This document shows, one piece after another, positions 55,812 to 64,000 of a stretch of DNA of 64,000 bases; within the stretch, counting starts at the first letter, position 1; every line of letters starts with the position of its first letter. The DNA is taken from NCBI RefSeq assembly GCF_021654285.1, contig NZ_JAKFZS010000007.1, positions 1-64,000 of the forward strand, written 5' to 3'. The DNA comes from Pseudoalteromonas luteoviolacea (GTDB lineage Bacteria; Pseudomonadota; Gammaproteobacteria; Enterobacterales; Alteromonadaceae). The position numbers were made by a program, and so were the translations under genes. The notes under the pieces are model-generated. The model had not been told where the DNA came from and made no database searches. It was given only the letters and a program-made list of their open reading frames with translations.

Positions 55812-56932
55812 GAATGAAAAAATATTTGGCGAGTCAATTTTTTGATGGGCACAAATTAAAAAATAATGTTGAGTTTTTGGTTGTTGATGGAAAAATTTCC
55901 TTTGCGACCGAAAGCTGTGAAGAAAAAGCCGAAATTCTTGAAGGGTTAGTTGCTCCTGGCTTGATTGATGTTCAAGTAAACGGTGGCGGTGGTGGCTTTT
56001 TTAATGCAGAACAAACAGTTGAATGTTTGAGAACCATTGTTACTGCGCATGCTAAGTATGGTTCGACGGCGCTGATGCCTACACTTATCACAGATAAAGT
56101 TGAGGTAATGGCACGTGCAGCAGATGCAACAGCTCAAGCTATTGCACAAGGTGAGCCCGGAGTTGTGGGGATTCATTTTGAAGGGCCGCATTTGTCGCAC
56201 CCAAAAAAAGGAACTCACAGCGAGCAATACATCAGACCAATTTCTGAAGAAGAATTTGCAATTTACGCGAGACAAGATCTTGGTATAAAAATGGTCACAT
56301 TGGCACCGGAAACGGTACCGCTTGCAGACATAAAACGCTTAATTGACTTAGGTGTTAAAGTGAGTGTCGGCCATTCAAATGCAGATTATGAAACTACCAT
56401 GGCTGCACTTGAAATTGGTGTTGATGGCTTTACGCATTTATTCAATGCAATGTCGGCTTACACATCAAGAGAGCCGGGGGTTGTTGGCGCTGCACTTTGG
56501 GAAGATAATTCGTGGTGTGGTCTTATTGTGGACGGTCATCACGTACATCCCGCATCTGCAAAGCTTGCTATTCGCTCAAAGCAACGTGGTAAAATCATGT
56601 TGGTGACGGATGCAATGCCACCTGTTGGCACTAATGATATGGAATTCGACTTTTTTGATGGTCGTAAGGTCATTAGAACGGGTGATAGATTGAATTCAAC
56701 AACGGGTGAGTTGGCGGGCAGTGTACTTGATATGGCAAGCGCTGTTAGGAATACAGTTAACACTCTTGATGTGACATTGACTGAGGCTCTTAGAATGGCC
56801 TCACTATATCCTGCTCAATACTTAGGGTTATCTGACAAAGGCCACCTTTTAGAAGGGGCTGATGCAGACTTTGTAGTATTAAACAACAGTCAAGAAGTTC
56901 TGAGTAACTTCATTGGCGGAAAAGAAATTTAA
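55808..56932 (+). CDS. nagA: NagA, N-acetylglucosamine-6-phosphate deacetylase
   Basis: Hydrolyses GlcNAc-6-phosphate to glucosamine-6-phosphate and acetate (374 aa). Metal ligands and catalytic residues fit NagA: Glu125 (HFEGPHLS), His189 (VGHSNAD), His210 (THLFNAM) and Asp268 (VTDAMPP); DVQVNG replaces the HxH motif of other amidohydrolases, as usual in NagA. The ATGA overlap with nagK indicates translational coupling. It ends at an intra-cluster terminator before nagX. Confidence 0.95.
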   Translation: MRMKKYLASQFFDGHKLKNNVEFLVVDGKISFATESCEEKAEILEGLVAPGLIDVQVNGGGGGFFNAEQTVECLRTIVTAHAKYGSTALMPTLITDKVEVMARAADATAQAIAQGEPGVVGIHFEGPHLSHPKKGTHSEQYIRPISEEEFAIYARQDLGIKMVTLAPETVPLADIKRLIDLGVKVSVGHSNADYETTMAALEIGVDGFTHLFNAMSAYTSREPGVVGAALWEDNSWCGLIVDGHHVHPASAKLAIRSKQRGKIMLVTDAMPPVGTNDMEFDFFDGRKVIRTGDRLNSTTGELAGSVLDMASAVRNTVNTLDVTLTEALRMASLYPAQYLGLSDKGHLLEGADADFVVLNNSQEVLSNFIGGKEI

Positions 56933-56950
56933 AGTTCCCTGGGTAAAAAA

Positions 56951-56978
56951 CCCCGCTGCAGTTTAGCGGGGATTTTTT
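56951..56978 (+). terminator. Terminator between nagA and nagX
   Basis: CCCCGCT / AGCGGGG with a 7-nt loop and six T, only 22 bases before nagX. It may lower nagX expression relative to nagK-nagA. Confidence 0.8.
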
Positions 56979-56999
56979 GTTTTTACAGGAAAGGTATTG

Positions 57000-58127
57000 A
57001 TGACGAATAAAAAACAACGATTGGCTTCATTGGATGCACTGCGTGGCATGGACATGTTTTGGATCCTAGGCGGTCAATCTATTTTCGCGGCACTGTTTGT
57101 GTTGACTGGGTGGCAAGGCTGGAAACTATTTGAAGCACATACTGTGCATAGTCCTTGGCATGGGTTTACATTTTACGACCTAATATTTCCTCTATTTATA
57201 TTTCTATCTGGTGTTGCCATGGGCTTGAGCCCAAAGCGCATTGACCATTTACCTCTAAGTGAGCGCAAGCCTTATTATCAAAAAGCAGTGAAGCGTTTGT
57301 TTTTACTGTGTGGCTTGGGCATTATGTACAACCACGGCTGGGGTACAGGCATTCCTTTAGCGCTTGATGAAATTAGATATTCTAGTGTACTAGGTCGGAT
57401 TGCCATCGCGTGGTTCTTCTGTGCCATGTTGGTGTGGCATACAAGCCTCAGAACGACGGGTATTGTCGCTGGTGGTATTTTAGTTGGGTATTGGGTACTA
57501 CTGAACTTTATCCCAGTCCCAGGTGGCAGTGCTGGTCAATTAGCCGCACCAGGTACGCATAGTTGGAATGCTTGGTTTGATCAAAACTTACTACCTGGTA
57601 TTACTTATCAAAATAGACCGGTAGATCCTGAAGGGATACTGTCGAGTGTGCCAGCCATTGTGAATGCGATTGCCGGAGTGTTTGCAGGGCAGTTGATTGC
57701 ACGTGCAGATAAGCTTGGGCAGTGGAAAACAGCTGGATGGTTATTTGGTGCAGGTGCATTGAGTGTTGCTCTTGGTTGGTTGTGGCATTTACAGTTCCCA
57801 GTGAACAAAGAGTTATGGACAAGCTCTTTCGTGCTTGTAACTGTCGGTTGGAGTGCGATTTTACTCGCAGTATTTTTCGCCTTGGTGGATATTTTGAACG
57901 GTCAAAGGTTTGCGTATCCATTTGTGATCATCGGGGCTAACTCGATCATTATTTATTTAGCATCGAGCTTGGTAAATTGGGAATTTGTCAGTAAGAGTGT
58001 GTTTGGTGGCTTTATCAATGCGGTAGGGCCTGATTGGCAGCCTCTGTTTGCTGTTATCGCGCTGCTACTTGTGCAATTACTGGTTTTACACTGGATGTAT
58101 AAACGCAAAATATTTGTCAGCGTTTAA
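57000..58127 (+). CDS. nagX: NagX, membrane acyltransferase-like GlcNAc uptake protein
   Basis: Polytopic inner-membrane protein (375 aa, about 10 spans) of the heparan-alpha-glucosaminide N-acetyltransferase-like/DUF5009 family. The N-terminal LASLDALRGMDMFWI is the family hallmark. NagX genes of Shewanella and Xanthomonas nag clusters are linked to GlcNAc transport across the inner membrane, so it probably serves uptake here, as no PTS or permease is in the cluster. A TTG codon directly precedes, but ATG 57000 with AGGAAAGG is preferred. Confidence 0.87.
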   Translation: MTNKKQRLASLDALRGMDMFWILGGQSIFAALFVLTGWQGWKLFEAHTVHSPWHGFTFYDLIFPLFIFLSGVAMGLSPKRIDHLPLSERKPYYQKAVKRLFLLCGLGIMYNHGWGTGIPLALDEIRYSSVLGRIAIAWFFCAMLVWHTSLRTTGIVAGGILVGYWVLLNFIPVPGGSAGQLAAPGTHSWNAWFDQNLLPGITYQNRPVDPEGILSSVPAIVNAIAGVFAGQLIARADKLGQWKTAGWLFGAGALSVALGWLWHLQFPVNKELWTSSFVLVTVGWSAILLAVFFALVDILNGQRFAYPFVIIGANSIIIYLASSLVNWEFVSKSVFGGFINAVGPDWQPLFAVIALLLVQLLVLHWMYKRKIFVSV

Positions 58128-58143
58128 CACGTAAAATATTAAG

Positions 58144-58175
58144 AAAAACGGCCATCTTTTGATGGCCGTTTTTTT
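58144..58175 (+). terminator. Terminator of nagX
   Basis: AAAAACGGCCATC / GATGGCCGTTTTT, 13-bp perfect stem with TTTT loop, then more T. Confidence 0.93.
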
Positions 58176-58240
58176 ATTGGCTCAAAAAAAATACAAATTT
58201 TTCTTCACTTTTACTTTACAAAGGCTTTTTTTCTGATAAT

Positions 58241-58258
58241 AATGACAGCGTTGTCATA
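58241..58258. promoter_or_regulatory. Predicted NagR operator upstream of nagB
   Basis: AATGACAGCGTTGTCATA, with the same TGACA-N4-TGTCA core as the nagK site, lies 124 bases before the nagB start. It ties nagB to the same regulator despite the terminator between nagX and nagB. Confidence 0.82.
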
Positions 58259-58297
58259 ATGGTAATAACCTAATACAGTGTATCCCAATTAGGTTTA

Positions 58298-58350
58298 GAT
58301 CTGACCTTGTTTTGATTGCACGCGAAGCAGGGCTCAGATCCCATTTTTCT
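58298..58350 (+). promoter_or_regulatory. Leader hairpin of nagB followed by T-run
   Basis: GATCTGA (58298-58304) and TCAGATC (58334-58340), extended by CC/GG across a small bulge, are followed within 3 bases by ATTTTTCTT. It could attenuate transcription of the nagB leader; the long loop makes this uncertain. Confidence 0.35.
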
Positions 58351-58381
58351 TATTTCAAACTCAACAACGAGCTTTAATATC

Positions 58382-59176
58382 ATGCAAATAGTAATTTTAA
58401 AAAATGCTGCTGAAGTCGCTGCTTATGGTGCAGATATATTTGAAAAACAATTAAATCGCAAAGCAGAGTCGGTGTTGGGTTTAGCAACAGGATCGACACC
58501 TGTTGCTTTGTATCAAAACCTTATCGAGAAGAACAAGCAAGGCGATATCAGCTTTAAAGATGCGATTACGTTTAACCTAGATGAATATTTAGGTTTAGAG
58601 GGCACACACCCACAAAGTTACCGCTTCTTCATGAATGAGCAATTGTTCAATCATGTTGATATCAACAAAGACCATACTCATGTACCACCTGGTAATGCTA
58701 AAAACCCAGTTGAAGCATGCCAAGAGTACGAAGCGCATATCGCTGCTGCTGGTGGCATCGATGTTCAATTGCTAGGTATTGGTCGTAACGGACACATTGG
58801 TTTTAATGAGCCGTCTTCAGGTTTGACCTCAAGAACGCGTGTTAAAACTCTAACCAAAGAAACGATTGATGATAATGCACGTTTCTTTGGTCCAGATGAG
58901 TACCAACCGCATCTATCGATTACGATGGGAATAGGTACAATCTTAGATGCTAAAAAAGTTGTGTTATTAGCGACTGGCGAAAATAAAGCTGAAGCAATTA
59001 AAGCAACAGTTGAAGGCCCACTAACGGCGTCTTGCCCTGCATCAGCACTGCAATTGCACCGTGATGCAGTTATTGTGATTGACGAAGCTGCGGCCAGTAA
59101 GCTAGACAATATTGAGTTTTACAAACACATCGAAGCTGAGAACCAAAAGCTTCAAGCACATCTTGCCTCTCTGTAG
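58382..59176 (+). CDS. nagB: NagB, glucosamine-6-phosphate deaminase
   Basis: Converts glucosamine-6-phosphate to fructose-6-phosphate and ammonia (264 aa). Matches Nag[10 protein letters not shown] phosphate site, Asp67 (FNLDEYLGL), His138 and Glu143 ([10 protein letters not shown]), and [12 protein letters not shown]. Asn136 stands where E. coli has Asp141, as in Bacillus-type enzymes. The frame is open 22 codons further upstream, but ATG 58382 aligns with family starts; the ribosome site is weak. It is transcribed separately from nagX under its own NagR-like site and closes the pathway to glycolysis. Confidence 0.94.
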   Translation: MQIVILKNAAEVAAYGADIFEKQLNRKAESVLGLATGSTPVALYQNLIEKNKQGDISFKDAITFNLDEYLGLEGTHPQSYRFFMNEQLFNHVDINKDHTHVPPGNAKNPVEACQEYEAHIAAAGGIDVQLLGIGRNGHIGFNEPSSGLTSRTRVKTLTKETIDDNARFFGPDEYQPHLSITMGIGTILDAKKVVLLATGENKAEAIKATVEGPLTASCPASALQLHRDAVIVIDEAAASKLDNIEFYKHIEAENQKLQAHLASL

Positions 59177-59197
59177 TGTGAATTCACACTGTAGTTT

Positions 59198-59221
59198 AAA
59201 GCCCGAAAGGGCTTTTTTTTT
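59198..59221 (+). terminator. Terminator of nagB
   Basis: AAAGCCC-GAAA-GGGCTTT tetraloop hairpin followed by a run of T. Confidence 0.93.
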
Positions 59222-59432
59222 GCCTAAATACTTGGCAAACAACGTGACTATTGTTAGCGTGACAGCATAGAAACTAAAATTAGTTTTTGTACATTAATAG
59301 TCGTGTTTTCTTTGATTAAATAATGACTGCTTGGCTGCACTTAATATGCTTTTTTGTAGCGCAGGACTCAGTCACTTAATCAAGAATGGGCTTCTGCTTT
59401 GATTAGGTAACCCACATTAAAGGACAAAGTGC

Positions 59433-60386
59433 TTGTTGTACTATACACAAATGACGCTAGATAGAGCGTCAGCTCAGCGTAAAGATAAAAACTGGCTTTT
59501 AACTCAATATGGAGAGAAAAGCCGTTGGTTGCTCATTCATCATGATCAAAATCTATTCTCAGCCGACCTAACCGAGTTGGCCTTTATTCAGCAGTCACAA
59601 ATAGAACACCTTGATAGGCGAGACGCTATTTTTTTAGGTAAAGATGAGCAGTTTTCCTATTTTGCTTTAGATGTGTCCAGCATTGATTTAAGCGAGTTAC
59701 ACAAACAACTAGATGTTTGTACAGAAGACCATAGCGATGGGCAGTATCGCTTTGCTGATATGAGAAAAGTAGGTCCTAAGCTTGAGCGCGTGAGTGGCTC
59801 TGTTGGGGTGTTAGCTCGGGGGTTAAGTTATTGGCATAAAACCCATTGCTATTGCGGCCGGTGTGGTCACAAAAATATTCCTGTCGAAGCGGGTCACGCT
59901 AGGCTATGTACAAACAAAGCGTGCAAGCATATGACATTCCCAAGAACGGACCCCGCTGTGATCATGCTGGTTACGCATAGATTTAAAGATGGTGTAGAAC
60001 GTTGCTTGTTAGGTCGTCAAGAGGCTTGGCCAGAAGGGGTATATTCAACGCTTGCAGGGTTTGTTGATCCAGGTGAGACATTAGAGCAAGCCGTCGCCAG
60101 AGAAGTAGAAGAAGAGGCGGGTGTTATTGTAGACGATGTACAATATTTGGCATCTCAGCCATGGCCTTTCCCATCGTCATTGATGCTGGGTTTCATCGCA
60201 ACTGCCAAGACCACAGATATTTTTGTTGAGCAGGATGAACTAGAGCAAGCACATTGGTTCTCAAGAGCCGACCTTGATACTTTTGGTCAATGGGGCGATG
60301 AAGCGCCCGGTTTTAAATTGACTAGACCTGACTCAATATCACGTTTTTTAGTTGAACATTGGCGTCAACTTCCAGAAAAAGAGTAA
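59433..60386 (+). CDS. nudC: NudC, NAD+/NADH diphosphatase (RNA de-NADding)
   Basis: Nudix hydrolase that cleaves NAD(H) and removes NAD caps from RNA (317 aa). A zinc ribbon uses Cys141, Cys144, Cys159 and Cys164; the Nudix box spans about 209-231 (GFVDPGETLEQ and REVEEEAG), and SQPWPFP at 241-247 is the NADH pyrophosphatase signature. The start is probably TTG 59433, 8 bases after AAAGGA; ATG 59451 is the alternative. Three bases separate it from metC, implying cotranscription. Confidence 0.92.
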   Translation: MLYYTQMTLDRASAQRKDKNWLLTQYGEKSRWLLIHHDQNLFSADLTELAFIQQSQIEHLDRRDAIFLGKDEQFSYFALDVSSIDLSELHKQLDVCTEDHSDGQYRFADMRKVGPKLERVSGSVGVLARGLSYWHKTHCYCGRCGHKNIPVEAGHARLCTNKACKHMTFPRTDPAVIMLVTHRFKDGVERCLLGRQEAWPEGVYSTLAGFVDPGETLEQAVAREVEEEAGVIVDDVQYLASQPWPFPSSLMLGFIATAKTTDIFVEQDELEQAHWFSRADLDTFGQWGDEAPGFKLTRPDSISRFLVEHWRQLPEKE

Positions 60387-60389
60387 CGA

Positions 60390-61559
60390 ATGAAAAAAAA
60401 TACCAGATTAGCCAGTGCAGGCCGAAAATCTCAATATACTCAAGGAACCGTGAATCCGGTTGTGCAACGTGCATCGACTGTGGTTTTTGATTCTGTTGCG
60501 GATATGCATGAAGCGATTAAAGAGCGCGGCAATCGCACTTTGTTTTATGGTCGCCGAGGCACAAACACCCATTATGCTCTGCAAGATGCCATTACTGAAT
60601 TAGAAAATGGTGCAGGGTGCGCTTTGTATCCAAGTGGTGCGGCGGCCATTAGTCAAAGCTTACTGTCATTTTTAAAAGCCGGTGATCACCTATTGATGGT
60701 AGACACTGCTTATGAACCAACTCGTGACTTATGTGACAAGATTTTAGCTGGCCTTGGGATCACCACAACCTATTACGATCCTATGATTGGTGCGGGTATT
60801 AAAGCGCTTATTCAAGATAATACCAAGGTGCTGTTTTTAGAATCACCGGGTTCAATTACCATGGAAGTGCAAGATGTCCCAGCACTGGTTAAAGAAGCCA
60901 AAGCTCATGGCTTAATGACCATGTTAGATAATACATATGGTAATGGCTGGCATTATCGTCCACTTGACCATGGTGTTGATATCAGTATTCAAGCTGCGAC
61001 TAAATACATTGTTGGCCACTCTGATGTGATGATGGGTGTTGCGGTCGCCAATGAAGAATATTGGCCTGTACTTAGAGAAAACTCTTACTTGTTAGGTCAG
61101 TGCACCTCAGCAGATGATGCATACCTTGCACTACGAGGCCTACGCACGATGCCAGTGCGTTTGCTGCAGCATGAGAAGAGCGCACTCGAGGTTGCAAAGT
61201 GGGTGGCGCAGCATCCACTTGTAGATCATGTTCGCCATCCAGCATTGCCTTCAAACCCTGGTCATGAACACTTTATGCGTGACTTTGATGGCAGTAATGG
61301 CTTGTTTTCATTTGTAATGAAAGACGGGAATCAAAAAGCCATTAATCGCTTCTTAGATAGTTTGCATCACTTTAAAATGGGCTTTTCCTGGGGTGGGTTT
61401 GAGAGCTTAGTGACAGCGAATCGCTCAATGACCGCGTTAAGAACAACCACAGGCTGGGAGCATGGACCTATTATTCGTTTGCATATCGGTCTGGAAGATG
61501 TTGAAGACTTAATTGCAGACTTAGAGCAGGCGCTCGCGGTGTATGAATCACACCTATAA
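60390..61559 (+). CDS. metC: MetC, cystathionine beta-lyase
   Basis: PLP-dependent cleavage of cystathionine to homocysteine, pyruvate and ammonia in methionine synthesis (389 aa). Cys/Met metabolism enzyme signatures: YGRRGTNTHYALQDAI, YPSGAAAISQSLL, the aspartate of MLDNTYGNG and Lys205 as Schiff-base lysine (QAATKYIVGHSD). FSWGGFESL near the end is typical of beta-lyases rather than gamma-synthases. It follows nudC by 3 bases without its own clear ribosome site. Confidence 0.93.
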   Translation: MKKNTRLASAGRKSQYTQGTVNPVVQRASTVVFDSVADMHEAIKERGNRTLFYGRRGTNTHYALQDAITELENGAGCALYPSGAAAISQSLLSFLKAGDHLLMVDTAYEPTRDLCDKILAGLGITTTYYDPMIGAGIKALIQDNTKVLFLESPGSITMEVQDVPALVKEAKAHGLMTMLDNTYGNGWHYRPLDHGVDISIQAATKYIVGHSDVMMGVAVANEEYWPVLRENSYLLGQCTSADDAYLALRGLRTMPVRLLQHEKSALEVAKWVAQHPLVDHVRHPALPSNPGHEHFMRDFDGSNGLFSFVMKDGNQKAINRFLDSLHHFKMGFSWGGFESLVTANRSMTALRTTTGWEHGPIIRLHIGLEDVEDLIADLEQALAVYESHL

Positions 61560-61567
61560 ATGAATGT

Positions 61568-61597
61568 AAAAGAGGCTGTTTTTTAACAGCCTCTTTT
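61568..61597. terminator. Bidirectional terminator, metC / sbcB
   Basis: AAAAGAGGCTGTT / AACAGCCTCTTTT, 13-bp perfect stem with TTTT loop between convergent genes; U-runs on both strands. Confidence 0.93.
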
Positions 61598-61600
61598 TCT

Positions 61601-63070
61601 TTATAAGCTTTGTGCGTAGTGATAAAGCGCTTTGAGTATGGTGACTTTTTTCTCATTGCCTTCATGCTCGTAAACAAGGTTTTCAAGTGTCAGCATAAAG
61701 TCTTGCGCATTGATTGATGGGTTGTCCTCACCGTGCATCAACTTGCCTTGGCAATATTTTCTCCATGTGTCTAATTCAGACTGAGATAGGCTTTCAGGCC
61801 AGTTTCTCGCACGATATCTAAATAATAAAGTATGGAATTTCGGATCTTCAAATTCGAGCGCTAAGCTGCCTAATTCAACGGGTGAGGCATTGCGAACAAT
61901 CGCCAGTTTGGCTTTGTCCGCTTTACTGATAAAGCCATTGTAAAGCTGGTAGTCAGGGTTGGTTGTATCACTGAAGTCGCCTTGCTCAGCAAATACTTGA
62001 GAGACTTTATCACGCAGTTCTGGGTGTGCTTTTAAAAACTTTAAATGCTCTAAACATTGCTCTCTATCAATACCTAGCCTTGCTGCATTTTCTGGCAGTA
62101 AGGTTTTTGCAGGGGCAATGATTGGACACTTGTTTAAATGCACAAGCTTAAGCCCAACAGGCAACATGCCTTCTTCCAGCTCGGCGTGTTTGGTATAGAG
62201 TCGCTCACGCAGCTCTTCAACAGATAAGTCAACTAACACGCTGGGGTCATGCGTAAGATTAAAGCACACCACGGCATTTTTATTAACCGGGTGAAAGCTC
62301 ATTGGCGCAATCCAAGTCGTGCAGCCTTGTGTTGCAGGAATGCGTGATGAGGTATGCACTAAAGGCTGCATGTTAAACACATCAACAATGTCAGTGAGCG
62401 CCTTTTTGGTTCTTAAGTTAAAGAAAAACTGATAAAGCTTTGGCTGTTTTTCTTTGATCAGCTTAGCCAGCGCAATGGTTGCAGTGACATCGCTCAAGGC
62501 ATCGTGTGCTGCACTGTGTTCAATACCATTGGCAACGGTGAGCTCTTCAAGCCTAAAGCTTGGTGAACCATCTTCTTTCAATGGCCATTCAATGCCTTCT
62601 GGGCGCAGTGCATAGCAAGCTCTGACTAAGTCAATAATATCCCAACGGCTATTGCCATTTTGCCACTCGCGCTCATAAGGGTCATAAAAATTACGGTAAA
62701 GGCTGTAGCGCGTTACTTCATCATCAAAGCGAATGCTGTTGTAACCCGCAACACAGGTATTTGCTTTACTAAACTCGGCGTGAATTTTTGCCATAAATTC
62801 GCTTTCAGGCAAGCCGTGTTTCAGTGTGTGTTGCGGTGTAATACCAGTGATCAAACACGCTTCTGGATGCGGCAAATAATCTGGTGCAGGTTGGCAATAC
62901 TCAATAAGCGGCTCGCCAATGATGTTTAAGTCGTAATCGGTTCTGATACCTGCAAACTGACTGGGTCTGTCTTTTTGAGGGCTAGCCCCCCAAGTTTCGT
63001 AATCGTGCCAATAGATTGTGGGGATGTTTTCGTTATTGTTTTGATTCTTCATTTGGTCATTATTTGTCAT
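61601..63070 (-). CDS. sbcB: SbcB, exodeoxyribonuclease I
   Basis: Processive 3'-5' exonuclease on single-stranded DNA, acting in recombination and mismatch repair (489 aa; E. coli ExoI is 475). The DnaQ-type active site is complete: Asp23 and Glu25 (WHDYETWG), Asp116 (IRFDDEV), His189 and Asp194 (AAHDALSDV), each exactly eight positions beyond the E. coli counterparts. The ATG at 63070 or 63052 could be used; neither has a clear ribosome site. It stands alone, convergent with metC. Confidence 0.95.
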   Translation of the reverse strand: MTNNDQMKNQNNNENIPTIYWHDYETWGASPQKDRPSQFAGIRTDYDLNIIGEPLIEYCQPAPDYLPHPEACLITGITPQHTLKHGLPESEFMAKIHAEFSKANTCVAGYNSIRFDDEVTRYSLYRNFYDPYEREWQNGNSRWDIIDLVRACYALRPEGIEWPLKEDGSPSFRLEELTVANGIEHSAAHDALSDVTATIALAKLIKEKQPKLYQFFFNLRTKKALTDIVDVFNMQPLVHTSSRIPATQGCTTWIAPMSFHPVNKNAVVCFNLTHDPSVLVDLSVEELRERLYTKHAELEEGMLPVGLKLVHLNKCPIIAPAKTLLPENAARLGIDREQCLEHLKFLKAHPELRDKVSQVFAEQGDFSDTTNPDYQLYNGFISKADKAKLAIVRNASPVELGSLALEFEDPKFHTLLFRYRARNWPESLSQSELDTWRKYCQGKLMHGEDNPSINAQDFMLTLENLVYEHEGNEKKVTILKALYHYAQSL

Positions 63071-63574
63071 AAAATCATTGGCTTATATAAAGTATGCTGC
63101 TTTACTCAATCTGTTCATCACGCTTACAACATCACATCAGCGTGTATAAATGTGTGTATAAAAAACTTGTAAGTGTGTATATGGCCGTAAAATGCTATTA
63201 GATGCAAAATGCGCAAATCTAGTAAATAAGAAAACGACCAGACGGTATTATCTCATAGAGATGGACTAAGGGTAAGGTGTAATAATGATAGTTGTAGGCC
63301 TTGGTTCAACATTGGCAAATTACAGACTAAATTAGGTACTTAAAGATCCATATTGGTCAAGGGCCATCAGAAAAGCACCGGTAAGGTTTGGATATTTATT
63401 TTTTTAGTCAGAGCCTTCAACGAAGGAGTATCTAAAAAAGCAAAATTCTTGGAGCTTATGCCTAAATAGATAGGGCGTTGGAATACGTTTGAGTGAGTCT
63501 AGTTTTATTACATACGAGGTTAATTAAGCAGCAAGTTAAATGTGAATATCGAAAATATTTAGAAGGATACTGAC
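63071..63574. other. Intergenic region of about 500 bases
   Basis: No supported gene. A 16-codon ORF (ATG 63284, MIVVGLGSTLANYRLN) follows AAGGTG but is too short to judge. The region carries the sbcB promoter leftward and the promoter of the final gene rightward; no strong hairpins or repeats are seen. Confidence 0.4.
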
Positions 63575-64000
63575 ATGAACAATGAGATAAAAGCGGCACT
63601 ATTAGGGGCTATAGTTGGTGGTGTTTTTGCTACAGCAGGGTCATTACTAACTACATTTATTACGTTAGAGAGTCACATTGAATCTTTAACTTTAGAACAT
63701 AAGTTAAACCAAGATAGGATGATGCAGAAGGACTTACAAGATGCCTATGTCCGATTTGTAACTCGCTATGGTCATGCTGAGAATGCGGAGCTTGATTTTA
63801 GGCGAGGTAATGCTCAATTCTGGGGAGAATATAAAGGGATTCAATTGCAATTTAACTTGAATGGTCATGAAAATGTTGTAAATGCGATGGATGCTCTAAT
63901 TCAAAATCTAAATGGTATAGATGAGCCGAGCTTGATGCATACTTCAGGACAGTTAAACTTCAGATCCAAATATAATGAGAAATTACCGCCAGTCATTGAC
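63575..64000 (+). CDS. Membrane-anchored protein of unknown function (3' end outside window)
   Basis: Partial gene, 142 codons read to the window end without a stop. AGAAGGA lies 7 bases before the ATG. The protein starts with a hydrophobic span (about residues 6-29, ALLGAIVGGVFATAGSLLTT), followed by a charged helical stretch that could be a coiled coil (ESLTLEHKLNQDRMMQKDLQ) and a hydrophilic domain (RFVTRYGHAENAELDFRRG, then NAMDALIQNLNGIDEPSL). It is not recognised as a known family. The look is of an accessory gene; neighbours beyond the window would be informative. Confidence 0.75.
   Translation, partial: MNNEIKAALLGAIVGGVFATAGSLLTTFITLESHIESLTLEHKLNQDRMMQKDLQDAYVRFVTRYGHAENAELDFRRGNAQFWGEYKGIQLQFNLNGHENVVNAMDALIQNLNGIDEPSLMHTSGQLNFRSKYNEKLPPVID

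Overview
The window looks like chromosomal DNA of a marine gammaproteobacterium of the Alteromonadales, most likely Pseudoalteromonas. This is inferred from moderately AT-rich DNA, the yfcL-epmC neighbourhood, a nag cluster with Alteromonadales-type NagR operators, kexin-like secreted proteases, a DUF3334 gene and many secreted propeller proteins. I saw no rRNA, tRNA, CRISPR array, insertion sequence or phage module.

Layout. (1) 1-6940: three tandem minus-strand copies of a secreted kexin-like subtilase with a P/Homo-B domain. They are near-identical except in a few loops around the active site, and share the same terminator. (2) 7283-13084: a three-gene RND efflux operon (outer membrane lipoprotein, adaptor, pump). 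(3) 13479-19343: choline to glycine betaine module betI-betB-betA, then a short BCCT-type carrier and a TorF-like porin, with two palindromes at the betI promoter. (4) 19464-21448: epmC, an ATP-NAD kinase family gene and yfcL. (5) 21501-25314: NRAMP-family carrier, LysR regulator, aldo/keto reductase and a phosphatase-like protein whose catalytic Cys is Ser. (6) 25730-41463: an accessory stretch of secreted, lipoprotein and membrane genes: an unrecognised secreted protein, an RCC1-like propeller, an NTF2-like protein, an MFS-spermidine synthase fusion, a CadC/ToxR-like membrane regulator with a TolB-like propeller, a PD40 protein, a two-domain isochorismatase-like lipoprotein, a membrane AraC regulator, an FG-GAP propeller and a metal-dependent amidohydrolase. 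(7) 41632-53630: signalling genes (REC-TPR, HDOD, CheX-like DUF3334, a large hybrid kinase, a REC-kinase) around an AbgT transporter and the tRNA-modification pair cmoA-cmoB. (8) 53810-59176: a 2-oxoglutarate/Fe(II) oxygenase, then GlcNAc catabolism (nagK, nagA, nagX, nagB) under two matching operators. (9) 59433-64000: nudC, metC, sbcB and the start of an unknown membrane-anchored protein cut by the window end.

How the parts work together. The nag genes form one pathway: GlcNAc uptake (NagX), phosphorylation (NagK), deacetylation (NagA) and deamination/isomerisation (NagB). The bet genes form an osmoprotectant pathway from outer-membrane entry to glycine betaine. The most unusual items are the diversified protease array, the Cys-to-Ser phosphatase-like protein, the paired palindromes at bet, the overlapping 16-codon ORF before the BCCT gene, and the ExxN motif in the DUF3334 protein beside two histidine kinases.
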